Shown here in pieces: positions 10,296-23,175 of a DNA stretch of 64,000 nt (position 1 is its first letter; the number at the start of each line of letters is the position of its first letter). The notes under the pieces are model-generated. The model ran no database searches, had not been told where the DNA came from, and saw only the letters and a program-made list of their open reading frames with translations. Source of the stretch: Phoronis australis (taxonomy: Eukaryota > Phoronida > Phoronidae); contig NMRA01000987.1 in assembly GCA_002633005.1 (NCBI GenBank), positions 8,291-72,290 of the forward strand. Direction: 5' to 3'. Both the position numbers and the translations under genes were made by a program.

Positions 10296-13020
10296 GCGAA
10301 AAGTTTTGTTGAAATTCCCGGCGGCAAACTCTTGACTGAACCACGTACTGTGAATGCTGTATATATTAAGGAAAATCCAGGACCGTGTGAACTAGTATTT
10401 TACACTTTTACTGGGTTTGGTGATGATTCGACGCCCAGCACCACTGCTATTATAGGCCTAATTACAAGTACCGTACATTTATCTCTGACATGACAGCGCC
10501 TCACACTATGAGTGCCGTCAGAGTGAGCCCCCTGGGAACAAAGTTGTGTGACGAGGCCGCTTGGTAAATGAAACAATTTGCAAACGAAAATGAAAATAAC
10601 AAAAAACTGACAAAAAATCTCAATGTCGAGCTTTATCGGACAAGTACAAAACCTTCCGTAGCCAGTGACCTTTGTTTGGACCTATATCGCTTGCGTGAGT
10701 AACAATTAAACGTATTTTTAATTTGACCTATTTTTAACTGTGTTAACGTATTGTTAATCTGACCTATTTTTAACTGTGTCATAACACAAGTGGTGGACGT
10801 GAGCTGAGAAAGGATCCCGTCAACACTGGTCAAGGATAAGAACAACCGTGACGGGCTTAAACGTTTACTGACATCACAGCACAGTTCAGTGAGATAGACT
10901 GGGTAATGTGAACAACTTTTTTTCGATTTTTCCATCATAGCCTACCGTTTAAATTCAGTTATTAGTCAGACTATCTGCTGTTAACCGATGCCAAGGCGAT
11001 GGATATCGTTGGCCTGGGTATGTTTAGCGTGCTGTGCGGGGTAAACCCTGGACAAGGTCCAGCGACCTGGTTCAAATCGTTACATAGTCGGATGGCGAAG
11101 GAGTCTCTTGTTTCCAGTCATATGTATTTCGCTGTTGACAGGGTTGTCTGTTGTTGAAGTTATAAAAATGGCTCAATCTCATGGTTGTTGGATTTTAGGG
11201 TAGGACTAAAGTCCAACAATTAATAATTACCTCGTAATCAAAGGACCCTGGACAGGTGCTTTGACCTTGACCCAGTTTTGAAGCCCAGCTAAGACATAGT
11301 TCGACACCAAAACAACTGCTTTTCAACACAAAAGAATAGCACTGCATGAATGTGTTGCACAGGGCAGTTCTTTCAGCGCTGTCAGTGAGTAAGAAGGATG
11401 TCACTTTTTAAATGAACCACATACATAAGTCAAATTTGAGTGGAGGTGGCAATCTCAAGGCTCAGAGTTGCAGGACCCGGATTGGAAGTCTTCTGAATTT
11501 TGTTTTTATTCATGTGTTAATTTATTGAGTCTTTACATTTTGTTGCCTTGATAACTTGAATTGAGAAACGAACAACTTACAGCGCATGTAATTAAAAGAA
11601 CGATTTATACATAAAATTTAGAAAAGTATGTTGTGACACGAAAACCTTGAAGCACAATTGACTTTCAAAGAAAAAACGATTTCAAAACTGTTTCAACTAT
11701 TTTTAAGCTGAGTGTAAGGTCAACTGAGTGGGATATTCACACTACATTAATTAGAATATTCCTTATATTTTTGCACAAAATCATAAACATTGTGCAACGT
11801 TGCCTTTTTATATCAGCTTTCATAAAAATTTATCAAAGTTAAATCTTCACCAAGTTCAAAATAGCCGATTGAACATGCATTTCAGTTCAGCGTACATCGC
11901 CATGTTTTCGGTGCCGAAGGTTCAACGGGAATTGTGTGCAATTTTATCACTCAATAAGTAACATCTGCGTGGCTGATATCTAGTGAAAACTGTTGAATTG
12001 CTCAGAATAGTAGGTATAGATATTTTTCACTAAAATTTCATCGTACATTATTGGTGAAAATAATTTATACACGGTTTTAAACTCGTAATTTATGTTTTTG
12101 TCATCCAAGATGGCCGACTCGATCCAAAAAAATGACCTAAATTTTGCCACAAAAATTGCAATAACTTTGCACTGCTTAACCCGATTTTGATAATTTTTTA
12201 ATTTTTATTGAGTGGGATGCATTATCTTTCCAATTACATGGACTAGGCTAAAATTCAATGCATCAAGCTGTTCAGCACATCCACCTACAAACAATTATGT
12301 TACAAAAATCGTAATTCAAACGAAAAGCAATCTACTGGCTACTTCGAGCACTAATCGAATCTGACAGTGTCTGTCAATGCTATCCGCCATTTTGAATGTT
12401 TCGTCCAATACTAGCCAAAGGCCTACTAGCTTCCGCAAAGCGAGGGCATGTACCGTTTCGAATACTCTCTAAAAATTCACTTATCCTGTTTTACAACTAT
12501 ACTCGGATCGCATGCTGTCATCCTCAAAGCAGTCCATAGAAATATGTTCGCTACATACTACCCAATATGGTGACGCTCCACTCGTGGACTTCACAAAGTT
12601 TTCCCACTTGTGACACAATCTTGGATCAGTGGGAGAAACTCCTACAAAGATTCCCCAGCCCGTGGCGTATTGTTACAGCCTCCAACCACACAACGGTCCG
12701 ACATTCTTCACATATGTACTCCTGCAGTTTAATCTAAAAATCCAACTAAATTCAAAAAAAAGTACCCCCTCTTGGCACACAGCAGTAGACACTATAGACA
12801 GACTCGGCAATGATTGGGTCACCTCCTTGGTGTGATGTATTTTCCAAAGATAGCCGAAGTTGAAAATTCTGTGTTCTCAAAATTTTGTGGGGAAGTGGAA
12901 GGCATTTTTTTAAACAAATTATAGACGAATATGCGAGATGAAATAAAAACAATCGTGGTTCACAAGCAAACTTTTTAAAAAATCAACATGTGTACCATAT
13001 ACGCTGCCATGCTAATGACT
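10296..13020. other. Intergenic, no gene recognised
   Basis: About 2.7 kb of AT-rich sequence between the transposon cluster and urate oxidase. Minor direct repeats are visible near 10700-10780 (units with ATTTTTAACTGTGT). No exon with splice signals and family resemblance was found on either strand. Confidence 0.45.
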
Positions 13021-13021
13021 A

Positions 13022-13165
13022 CAGTGGCAGATCTAAGATATCACAAGGGGGGGCCCAACATTTTGTCCGGCTGTAAGCACTTGCGCAAACCACGACTGTA
13101 GATGCGTATAGCACCGAATGGGGGAGGTCGGGACGGGGTTAACCCCCTCCCGCCCAGGAAAATTT
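13022..13165. mobile_element. Possible hAT-type MITE fragment
   Basis: It begins CAGTGGCAGATCTAAG and carries the run GGGGGGGCCC, resembling the MITE end at 9996. A C-rich block (CCCCCTCCCGCCC) follows near 13144-13156. No clear opposite end is visible, so this is tentative. Confidence 0.35.
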
Positions 13166-13274
13166 TCTGTTTTTTCCTCTAAAAATCAAGCATTTTCCTT
13201 GATTCCTGAAGTATTATCCAAGAAAAAAAAAACAAAAAAAATCACGGAGAACGTATCAAACGGGGAAAAACTGC

Positions 13275-13340
13275 AAGAACCACAGACTCGAACCCACGAC
13301 CTGGGGCTTAGAGCGCACGTGCTTTACCACTACACCACAA
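13275..13340 (-). pseudogene. tRNA-like sequence (pol III A and B box), probable tRNA relic or SINE head
   Basis: On the minus strand TGGTGTAGTGG (13337-13327) fits the pol III A box, and GGTTCGAGTCT (13294-13284) nearly fits the B box at normal spacing. T-runs follow within 60 bases. The T-arm stem does not pair properly, so a functional tRNA is unlikely. I cannot assign an anticodon with confidence. Confidence 0.45.
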
Positions 13341-13345
13341 TTTAA

Positions 13346-14423
13346 CTACTAATCGTGTACTAAGAGACCTACTTGTTTATGGTCCACAGCATTTGCGCGC
13401 GAAACCAACTTCTTTTTGTTATGCTTATTACACGTTTTATATTTTGTGCAATATAATATTTCTTTGTTGTGGAGGCGACCAGGCAAGGGGGAGGATGGGT
13501 GTTCCAACTACTTGGTTGATAAGCTTTAAATTTTCTTTTGGTAGTGCGAGTGAGTGCAGTAAATTTTATGAGTGAGTATTTTAGCCACTGTATCACAGAA
13601 TGTGGGGGCATCTTACACCCAGTGTGGCAGTGAGCAATTCATTAAATGCTGCTTCCAGGAGTCCTGTTGCCCCCCCCCCACATGTAGTCTCCCTGTAAGT
13701 AGTTTGTCCAAAGAGAGCATTATGTTCGCAAGGCAGAAATAACAAACATGAAGGTCGCTCTTCGATTGCGTCTCACGATAAAAGTGCAAGTGTGAACTGA
13801 GCGTGTAGCTGATTATTACTGCTTCTTTGACTACAGTTTATGTTCACATGGGTACTTGTGCTAGATTATTTGATTGTGTGCAGTCTTAACTCCAACCTAA
13901 TTTAACTTCTCAATAATCATTCATTTTGGGGGTCTCAATTATCTGGAAGTTGAAACATTTAGAAAACTTCTTTTGGCTCTTCTATTTCCGAGGTACACAA
14001 ATATGACGTCACAATGACATCACTGTTGTCAACAATATCATTAGCGTGTGGTGGTTGCAGTAAAATTACATAGTTTCATGTATTGTTAATAAAATTTCAA
14101 TAAGTAAGTTTAATTTTTGTCAGTATGACAATTTTAAACAAGACTTTGAAAAGACGCATGTATAGTTTAATCAAAGGTTTGAATTCAAGATAATTTAGAC
14201 GCTCACAGTTCTCTAAATTACTGAATTACTGACTTCTTCGATCTATGGGATAAGTAGTCATACCAGTTGGGTCACTGTTTGTCCTCATGTTCGGTCAACC
14301 TAGGACATTTGTTCCTGGGAAAACTCTCTGTGTGGATGCAGCATCTACATTTGCTCTGTTTACTCACCAGTCATTTGGGTATTGTTTACTTAATATAAAA
14401 ACATGAACTTGTTTTTTATTCCA
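13346..14423. other. Upstream region of urate oxidase
   Basis: Contains no recognised coding exon. TTTTTTATTCCAG ending at 14424 looks like a 3' splice site 20 bases before the urate oxidase ATG, implying an untranslated first exon somewhere upstream. I could not locate that exon or a promoter. Confidence 0.4.
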
Positions 14424-14444
14424 GAATAAAGAATTCTTGCAAAA

Positions 14445-17400
14445 ATGGCAGGTACTTCAGACGACAGATTTGAGTTTGCAAGTAAAGGCTATGGAAAGAA
14501 CAATGTTAAGCTGCTTCACATTCGACGAGATGGTCCAATACATCATATCCAAGAGGTTGAAGGTATTTTCAACGTTTAGATCGAAGGGTATAATACGATT
14601 ATCCTTTTCTTAAGGTACCAACTTATCTTCTGGTTTACGCTTCTTTAAGCGTGTTGCTAAGTGACGAGTGTGAGCTTTCAGCCATTTATTGTAATCTTAT
14701 TTCAAGGAGAACAGTTGAACTATAGTAGTAAGAAATCTTTAAAATGCCAGCAGATCAACTGATAAGGGTCCTCTGACAAGTCAACTTGGAGAGCCCTGGT
14801 TTCAATTAACTGCAAACTGTGAACTCTCTTGAAACCCTGAAATCATCACCGATTTGACTTAGGAGACAATTTGCATAACGATACAGCAGTGGTTTAAACC
14901 TAGTTTGTGTTTTAATGAGGTTTACGTCATAGCCTTAAAACATACTCTAAAATTATTGATCAGGGTACATGGCATTGACTAGTATAATGCTACGGTTATA
15001 ATTAATAATATTGTTATTATTTTTCAGTCAGTACTCAGCTTGAGCTGAACTCTACCTATGATTACATTGAAGGAGATAATCGAGACATTGTTGCGACTGA
15101 CACACAGAAGAATACAGTCTATATCTTGGCTAAGAAGCATGGGGTGAGTGTGTCTGCAGTACACATTTCATCAATACACATGAATTATTGTTGTACTTTA
15201 AAAGGACACTGAACCCTGTTATGATTATTTCCACCTGTCCTCGTTCTGTCACCTGCTAATTCATCATTGGCGTCAATCTTCCGAGTTGAAGGTAGGAATC
15301 AATTAAAAAACCATACTCCCTATGTCACAGGTAGGACATTGTGGTCCTTGATGGGTGGTCTTTTCCTCGCAATTGTGGGTCTCGATAGCTCATTAAGCAG
15401 ACTTTGAAAGGCGTTTTCAAATTTTCCTCCAAACTTTTTATAGTTTTTATGGATGACGAAGCATTCTTTTGTTTCTGAGAAGTTGATGGGAAAGTCGTTT
15501 TTAGTGTCTGTCGATAGGCCAAAACCGGGGTTGGTATCTTTTTAAGAAATCCCAGTCTCACCTGTACACAATATCATTCTTAGTCAGGAGCCCACTGACA
15601 ATCTCATCACTTCACAAATACTCTAAGAGATCCCGTTCTTGTCAACGCAACATACCATTCTTGTTTTAAGAAGTCACAATCTCACCAATACACAAATGAA
15701 TATCATTCTTGTTTTTAAGAAGCCACTTTGCCATCTCAGTACTCAGTATTTTTGATTTAAGATGCCATGATCTCATCAACAGATCACCGAATATCATTCT
15801 TGTTCAAGCCAGAATCTCATCAATACATTCAAGTTATTGGTCTCCTCGTTATATAGAGAAGCTTTGCCCGCAAATTATGAGTATTCTTGAGTAAGCAACA
15901 GTTTATAAATTCGCATTAGCCAAAATATGGCAGATAACTATTTGTTCTGGTCTTCGCCCAACTTATTTTGAAACCTGCCACTCAAACCTGGCATCAAGTG
16001 GCGTGGAAAAAAGAATTCTGGGCCATTTCAACTCCAACCACTAGATGGGGCTACGGCTGATGTCTGCTTGCCACCAGACCCCACTAAGAGAAATCATTTA
16101 TTGAGTCAACATACAGGATGAAGTAGTCCCTCGTGTGTATTTGCAATTGTCAGATTTTAAATCCACAAAATAGTAAATTATGTGAGGACTTTATATGAGT
16201 TACCTTGACTATTACATTCATTTGAAAACTGCTGTATACATGGTTAAAAAAGACACAAAAATCATTCTGATTTGGAATGTGGTTATGCTCGAGGGATGCC
16301 TGCTTTTCCACAAGTGAAACTTTGGCACATATGTCTTCATACAAACAAAGCAAAAACATTTTTTTTTTTGAAAAAAATGCATCATTTTTGATATTTATGT
16401 AACTTACCTAAATTCACGGTTCACTGATGCTTTCAGGTTAAGACAATTGAGAGGTTTGCGCTTCAGCTAGCAGAGCACTTTCTGATGCGGTATAGCCATG
16501 TGATCAGGGTCAAGATCACTGTACAGCTGTATCCATGGCGGCGGATTACCCAGGAAGAGGTGGGAGGCTTACGCAAAAATGCCAGTGTTCTTGCTTTGAA
16601 TATCGGGCTTTAGACTGTTGAAGCGAGCTCTAACGTTAATCTGCACTTATCTCCCGAGATCTTCGAAGACATTGAGAAAACATTTTATGTTTCGGCTGAC
16701 TGTATATTGTTATTTTGTATTTTTTGTTTTCTTAGGCAGTATAAGTCTGCTCGAAAATTTACTCAGACTGAGTAGATTATCATGTTTTGGAGACCACTAA
16801 AATCTTAAGTATTTCAAAGTGGGACCATCATTAATTCTTGAGTAAAATCTCTACAGCAAGTTTGGGAAAATTACTTGAAAATTCCAAAACCTTGCATTCT
16901 TGAAAGGTATCATGCTATTGTTTTGAAGCCTTAAATTCACAATTCGATACCTCATTATACTCTGCGTGTATGTTAATTACAATATTGCAATAAGTATGAA
17001 TACAGAAAATTTATTTACAAGGTACATGTATATACCTTGCACCTCTTTATTAAAAAATTAGCAGACGACAATTCTTTTCACACCTCCTCTACTGGAAACT
17101 TCAAATTTGTTTACTGGGTTGTGGATGCACTTACTGTTGAGCAACTCGAGAACAGTTCTCAAGTCGTGAGTTCATATTGACTGTACTTATCAATAAAAGT
17201 GGTAGGTGCCATTTTCCCAGTATTACTCGAGTGAGTACAGTGTGGAATAGTCTTGATTGTTCTGAGTAAAGTTTTGTGGTTAAGACCCTCATCAGGTCAA
17301 AAATAGAAATAGTCTCAACTGTTAATCAGGGCTTTGTTTTGTGTTTTTATGCGCCCACATATTGATATGTGGGCATTATGCCGTCATCCCTGTCTGTCTG

Positions 17401-20400
17401 GCATCTGTCCGGCATCCACTGCTGTATCTCCAAATCCTTGGATGTAATGTTCCTGAAATTTTGTTGATATTTTGGCTGTTCCTTTCGTGAATGGAACGAC
17501 ATAAGCAAATTTTCACATGGATCTGACTACCAGTGTGCCCCGTAGTGGTGTTTTTTACGTTTACCTCAGTCTGTATCTTGGAGTTCCTTTACGGATTTTC
17601 ATAAAAGTTGGCAAAAAGCTATTAGTGAGATGACACCACATCCCAACCAACCAAAGATGATTATGAAAGTTGGCATGTATGTTACTACTGTGGAAAAGAC
17701 GACTGACGATGTTTTTCAGACTACTCTGTTACTGTGGTGCCTCCTAGTGGTAGCGTCTTTTGTGTCCATAGCTGTATCTCCTAAACTTTCTACAGGATCT
17801 TTGGCATTAGTGTATTAGTAGGAAGGTGACAACGGAGGACAGCTTTCAGATGAATCCAACTACCACTGCTCCCTGGTGGCAATTTTTCCGTGTTCCTCTG
17901 TATCTTTGAAGTTCCGTAATGTATGAAATTTGGCAAATAGGTTTCTATTAAAAGAGGTAATGACACTTTTCGTTTTCAGATGGATTTGACATAGTGTGCA
18001 TCTCCTAGTGGCTATTTTTATTAATATTTTCAAGTCTGTTTTTTTTTGGCATCCATATCCCTATCGGCCAAATTACTCTTAAGAATTCTTGTGAAAATTG
18101 GTAGATGTGTTCTTACTGGGTAAAGCATGACCTGATTTTTGGACAATTTTGACTTCTGTCAAAGAAGTTCTGTGGTGCCCATTAGCGTCTGTTCTGCTGT
18201 TTTCGCATCCATAGCTGTTAACCCTTAAGCCCCTGCCGAATCTTAGTGAAATTTGACAACCAATGACAATATTACTTTTGGACGTATTTGACTAGCACCC
18301 ATTTTATTTTTTTGCGATCTTGGCATGTTTTTTCCCTCTGTGGAAAGCATTGCGGACTTGCTATGCACCCTCTAGAGGCTATTTTAATTTACTAGCATTG
18401 CTCCCTTTAGTGGCAATATTTGATAGTAATCATCCCTTGTATCTGTGATGCGATGCACACGGTGGCCACATATCAACACTTCGCAATGTTCTTGTCGACT
18501 GTAATGCTTCTTTATTTTTCTAGGATGACAGAGAACACAATCATGCCTTTATATTTTCCCCAGAAGCCACGCGTTACTGTGAGGTTGAGCAGCTGAGGCA
18601 TGGTAATGTTGTGAATTTGTCTTGTACTCTTGTGTTTTATACTGTTGTGCTGTGCAGTGTGGAGTAGCTAAGATATGGTTAAGGTCACCACTTCTTAGAG
18701 AGTACAGAACCATACTAGATCATAGAGGGCACTTGTGTGCAAACAAGCAAAAGAGTTCACCACTTCTCAGAGAGTGCAGAACCATACTAGATCATAGAGG
18801 GCGCTTGTGTGCTGTTTTTGGGATTACCTCCTTACATTTGGGGCTTTAGGTGGACTTTCTTAAAGATCTTTTTTGTGAAATTTAGAGCATGTTTCCTGCA
18901 TTTTTGAAAATTCTTTTCTTTAAATGTTTTCAAGAATGTGAGTGAAATCTGCATAGTGAAAATGTGATTCGTTTTAATCCTCATTTTACCAATTATCTTG
19001 ACACTGTTAAGTACGAAGAATTTTTCTTCAATTCCTATTATCAAATCCACAATAAAAAGGTTCTGTTTTTTATCAGTTAAGACAGGCCCTGCAGAGTTTC
19101 ATTCACACTTAGTCTTTCTACACAAGGATCACAAAATAAATGATTCTGAACCTTTGATCTCTTCTACCTGACAAAATGGATACATTGGGCAAGCAGTGGG
19201 GCTAGTGGGTTTTAAGGGAAGGGGGGTTTCAGTTACTACACCACTAGAAACTTAGATTTTATTAAAAATGATTTTTTTCAAAAATACTTGGTCAGTTGTA
19301 TATAAAAGGAATTACTCAATGTTCAGAGCCACTTAATTGTAACAACAAAAGTCTTTTATGCATTCGATTTTTTTGTCTACAATTTCTTGTGCTGTCCTTA
19401 TCTTTTAGACAATAAGACTGAATAGTGCTTCATTCCTTGGATTATTCCACCAGGGGTTGTTTGACAACTTTTGTTACAGTGTTGTAGTTCAAGTAATCCC
19501 CCCTTCACTTGAAATGAACTAGTCTGTATTCTGTGCTGTCAAGAAACATTGAATGGTGATGTGCTTCTACAGTAGCTGGCATGGATGAATTTGAAAGGAA
19601 CTCCGGCTATTAAATCTTGGTTACTGCAGACACCAAAAAGCAGTTTCCACAACAAACAACAATTGCCTAAACCAAATACAAGAGGACTGAAGAATGCATG
19701 GAGGGTTTAAGTTGGGAGCAAAATCAACAGCTAAAATTAAAAGAGGGTGCATTGCCTTCTTTTGACAGTCCGTGGAGAACCCTGCTATGGGTGGCGCTGA
19801 ATATCGTGTTGCAGCACAACTCATTTCATTACTCTATATTGGAAATTGTCCTCTGATGTTGCAGGTAAACCTCAGGTTATGTCTGGCCTCAGTGGACTAC
19901 GTGTACTGAAGACAACGCAGTCTGCCTTTGTGGGTTTCCACCGAGACGAGTACACCACTCTTCCCGATGCCCACGATCGCTGCTTCTCGACGGTGGTCGA
20001 CGCAAAATGGTGGTACGACAGATTTGATGACAGCACGATGTTCTGCCGCAACTGGTATGTTTTTCTCGGACGTCGTGAGTGCTTAAAGCACCATACAGCA
20101 CCAGTTTGGAGGTTAAATTCAAATTGAAATTGAACCACTTTGTGCTGAATTTTGCGTTTGTAGAAACAATTATTTATGTTGATTGAACTCCATTTTGTCC
20201 AAAATATAAATGTCTAAAAATTTGAGTGCTAAACTGCTAACTTGCCTTAATGAAACGCATTGCAAAAGGGCTCCACCCTGTCAAAGTTGATGTGTTGTTT
20301 TCACATAGTTCTGCTGAAAAACACTCTCAGTCCTGAGTAAGGCTGTTTTATTCTAGTACTATGGCTCACAGAGTTAAATAGCAGATTTGACTGAAGTAGT

Positions 20401-23175
20401 TGTGTGCAACGAAGTCAACTAAGAACAGGAGGGACCAGCTGGCTATAGGTCAGTAGGAATGAGGTCAACGAAGAACAAAAGGGGCAGCAGGCAATAGGAG
20501 TAATGAGGTCAACTGTAATCAAAAGGGGGCAGCAGGCTATAGGAGTAATTGGGTCAACCGTAGGGGGAAACCTAAACAATTTGAGCTATCCAGGTGATTG
20601 TTTCAATAACTTAAGAAACACTTTTCCTGGAAGTTTCCTGAAAGGCCACAGTCAAGTGTCACTGTTTCAAATTAGTTGATATGTGAATCTTGTATCATAG
20701 TAAACTTAGATTTTTTGGCCTGTTTATGAAATTATTCAGAATTGGATGAACATATGGTAGTGTCATTTCGTCTGCTAACAATGGCAATGGACTCTCTCAA
20801 AGTCACAGTACATGATTCCGTTAATCGTCCAAAGAGCAGAGCACCAAAAGCCGCAACATCTTTGGTCAAAAGGTGGGACAAGATCAGTCTCAAAATATTT
20901 TGTTTTATTACCTTTATTAACTTTTGATATAGACCACTTATGACTACAGAATTGGTCTCAACTTGTACGTTTCTCAGATGAAAAGGGATTTCTTGGTTTG
21001 CAAGCAACTTACTATTCGTTTTTCCTAGAAATCATACTTGATGCATAATATGGCAAGCTAACTTGTATGGCCTGATCTTAAGCATTGACAAACTGTCGGT
21101 TGTTTTGAAGCCCTGGAAGGAACAATTTGAGACCGATTTCACAACCGTTTATGGTGAGTGATTTAATCAAAACTCGGTTCGTGTCATGGAAAGCTGGTTT
21201 AAGACCGTACTTTTTAAAGCCAGTAACAGTTTAATAAAACTGATCAAAATTCAAGTACAGTCAGTTTGCAGTATATTTGGTGTGGGATTGTTTCTGTGAC
21301 AAATATTGTGTCGTAACATGTGCTATAAATCTTCACCCAGGGCGAAAGTCAAGAAGTCCATACTTCATTTGTTTGCTGGTCCCCCAGAAGAGGGACTGTT
21401 TTCAGCCAGTGTGCAGCAAACTCTTCACCTTGCTCAGAAGCGTGTACTAACAGAAATACCTGAGGTAAGATCATGGTTTTCAAAACACACTGGAAAGCCA
21501 CTATGATATGTATGCTAGGCGAGATATTGGAAGACTCGATATTCTCCTAGTATGGAAAAAGGGTCTTCTGACTCTGAGTAGATGCAGCAGCATCAAAGCA
21601 GTCATATCCACCCATTCAGGGTCTGCATGTCCAAAAATTTTGGAAACACGTTCTTATCAAGGATAGGGTGCCATTAGTGAATCTTTTGACTAAACCGACT
21701 ACCACAGTGCTCATCGAGTTCCTGGACAGATTTGCAAACAAGTTTCTGCAGTCATATGGCAGCAGCGACATAACAGCATTATTAACTGTGTCCATCAAAA
21801 GATGCTTTTGTGCTGCCAATGCTAAAGAGCTATATGCAGAACATTTCCTGTTATGTTCTCCTATTTTCTTCGGCCTTATCATTGTGAAAAATCATTGCCT
21901 GCACCACTGTGAGTTCTATTGCTGACACTAGGGAATTTGACGAGCTGGAAAAGTATCCGAATATCACTCGCTCTTTCCAGATTTCCAAAATCTACATCGA
22001 GATGCCAAACCGCCATTATTTTGAAGTGGACCTTGCTCGGTTCAAAGAGCTGGGCTTCTCTGGCAAAAACAACGAAGTAAGTACAACTGACTGGATAGAG
22101 GTCGATTCTCATTCTAATCGTGCCAGGGACTCGTGTCCAGACACATGTCTAGGAAAGCCATATTCAGTCTCGTATGTGGTAAAAAGCAAAACATTTGGAT
22201 GGCACTTTAAAGCAACTGATTGTGATTGATCATCGCCTATTTTTATATGAATTCACAATTCTTGTGTATAAACTCACCAGAACAGTGGGGTATGAGAACA
22301 GATATAAATCGTTCATAAGAATTCATAACGGTTGATAGAAATTTTTAATGAAAGTTGTGCCATCAATCATGATAATTTGTAATCAACTTCTCATCAGTGA
22401 GTAATGATTAATTTAAGAACTGGAAGTCTTTCATGAGTGATTCTATGAATGATGATCAGGCTGATCAACGTGATGTTAATTCATATCAGCCTGCTGTTAA
22501 TTCATATCAGTCTGATGTTAATTCATATCAACTTGATGTTAATTCATATCAACCTGTTGTTAATTCATATGAACCTGATACAGTACATATCAGCCAAAAT
22601 GGGCATGTCTTGAATGTGTCTTAAACTGAGAACATGATAGACTGTATCGTATAGTAGGTTTCTCAAGTCTTATTCTAGAGTTTTGTGCAGTACACTCCGA
22701 CTCAAAAGGTGGTAGCACTTGTACTCTTTGATGCTCAGTCTGTTTAGTTAACACTTGGAGATATGGACGAGACGAGACTAGACTGTTAAAAGCTATGACA
22801 CATGATAGAGTATCACCAATTTTGGATAAAACTAATCGTCAAAATTGCACGTCTCTTTAAGGGCTTTTAACATTGTTGTGAAAGCCCACTATTTTGTATT
22901 GTTTGTTGTTAGCTACATGTTGCAGTACCCAAATATTCCAAAGTATTCTTTAGTTCTTATGAAAAAATGAGAAAACAAAATTTCACCTCTCTGCCATATT
23001 ATGTGGCAGTCCCAGATTGGTATGATACTGTCGTAGTATTAAGACAGTGTTCTCCGGTTGGTGCCAGAACAGCATCATGCTAGACTGCATTTTATTTCAG
23101 GTCTTTTTGCCTGTGGACAAACCATCTGGAAACATTACGGCAACCCTGCAAAGGTCTCGTATCTCAAAACTGTAA
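14445..23175 (+). CDS. UOX: Urate oxidase (uricase), 8 coding exons, 306 aa
   Basis: Oxidises uric acid with O2 to 5-hydroxyisourate in peroxisomes, the first step of urate breakdown. Coding exons: 14445-14562, 15028-15143, 16437-16559, 18524-18602, 19865-20054, 21341-21464, 21981-22076 and 23101-23175. All junctions are GT-AG and keep phase, giving 306 codons plus stop, close to the usual ~300. Family residues are present: GYGK (Lys18) and VATDT (Thr63) of the Lys-Thr pair, SAFVGF (Phe167), HDR (Arg184), SVQ (Gln234) and PNRHYF (Asn260/His262). The C-terminus is RISKL, so SKL is a peroxisomal targeting signal type 1. Nothing is broken. Introns 2-7 are 0.5-2 kb and carry several repeats, including a 1.1-kb repeat in intron 3. 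A splice acceptor just upstream of the ATG suggests an untranslated leader exon. Confidence 0.97.
15541..15840. repeat. Degenerate ~60-bp tandem repeat in UOX intron 2
   Basis: Recurring blocks of the type ATCATTCTTGTTTTTAAGAA, then CCACAATCTCACCAATACAC, are spaced roughly 50-70 bases. Four to five diverged units are recognisable. Confidence 0.5.
17351..18478. repeat. Dispersed repeat with internal degenerate units, in UOX intron 3
   Basis: It starts GCGCCCACATATTGATATGT and ends near GGCCACATATCAACA, a partial inverted match. Inside, blocks such as CTGTATCTCC, CCTAGTGGCAATTTTT and GATTTTCATAAAA-TTTGGCA recur about every 130-200 bases. The same blocks and start type (GCGCCCACTTACTTATATGG) recur at 35.8-38.1 kb. 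No transposase is visible, so the superfamily is unknown. Confidence 0.7.
18685..18812. repeat. Tandem duplication of a 56-bp segment, period 72
   Basis: 18685-18740 and 18757-18812 are nearly identical (both contain ACCATACTAGATCATAGAGG), separated by 16 bases. It lies just after exon 4 of UOX. Confidence 0.8.
20411..20565. repeat. ~45-50-bp minisatellite, three units
   Basis: Units begin GA(A/G)GTCAAC near 20411, 20461 and 20505, each with an AAAAGGGG(G)CAGCAGGC-type core and TATAGGAGTAAT. A truncated fourth start lies near 20551. It lies in UOX intron 5. Confidence 0.65.
22472..22576. repeat. 21-bp tandem repeat, five units
   Basis: Five exactly 21-bp units with core TGTTAATTCATATCA run from 22472 to 22576 in UOX intron 7. 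Because 21 is a multiple of 3, one frame stays open through all units and would encode a VNSYQPD-like heptad. No splice signals or homology support translation. Confidence 0.85.

Noticed and set aside
9971-10344. Open frames on both strands (106 and 62 codons)
   Set aside because: They are produced by the GC-rich ends of the hAT MITE at 9996-10290.
21909-22229. Open frame of 106 codons covering UOX exon 7 and beyond
   Set aside because: Only 21981-22076 matches the urate oxidase family. A CTCTTTCCAG acceptor and a GAAGTAAGT donor bound it, and the next exon at 23101 completes the protein with SKL. The rest of the frame is intron.
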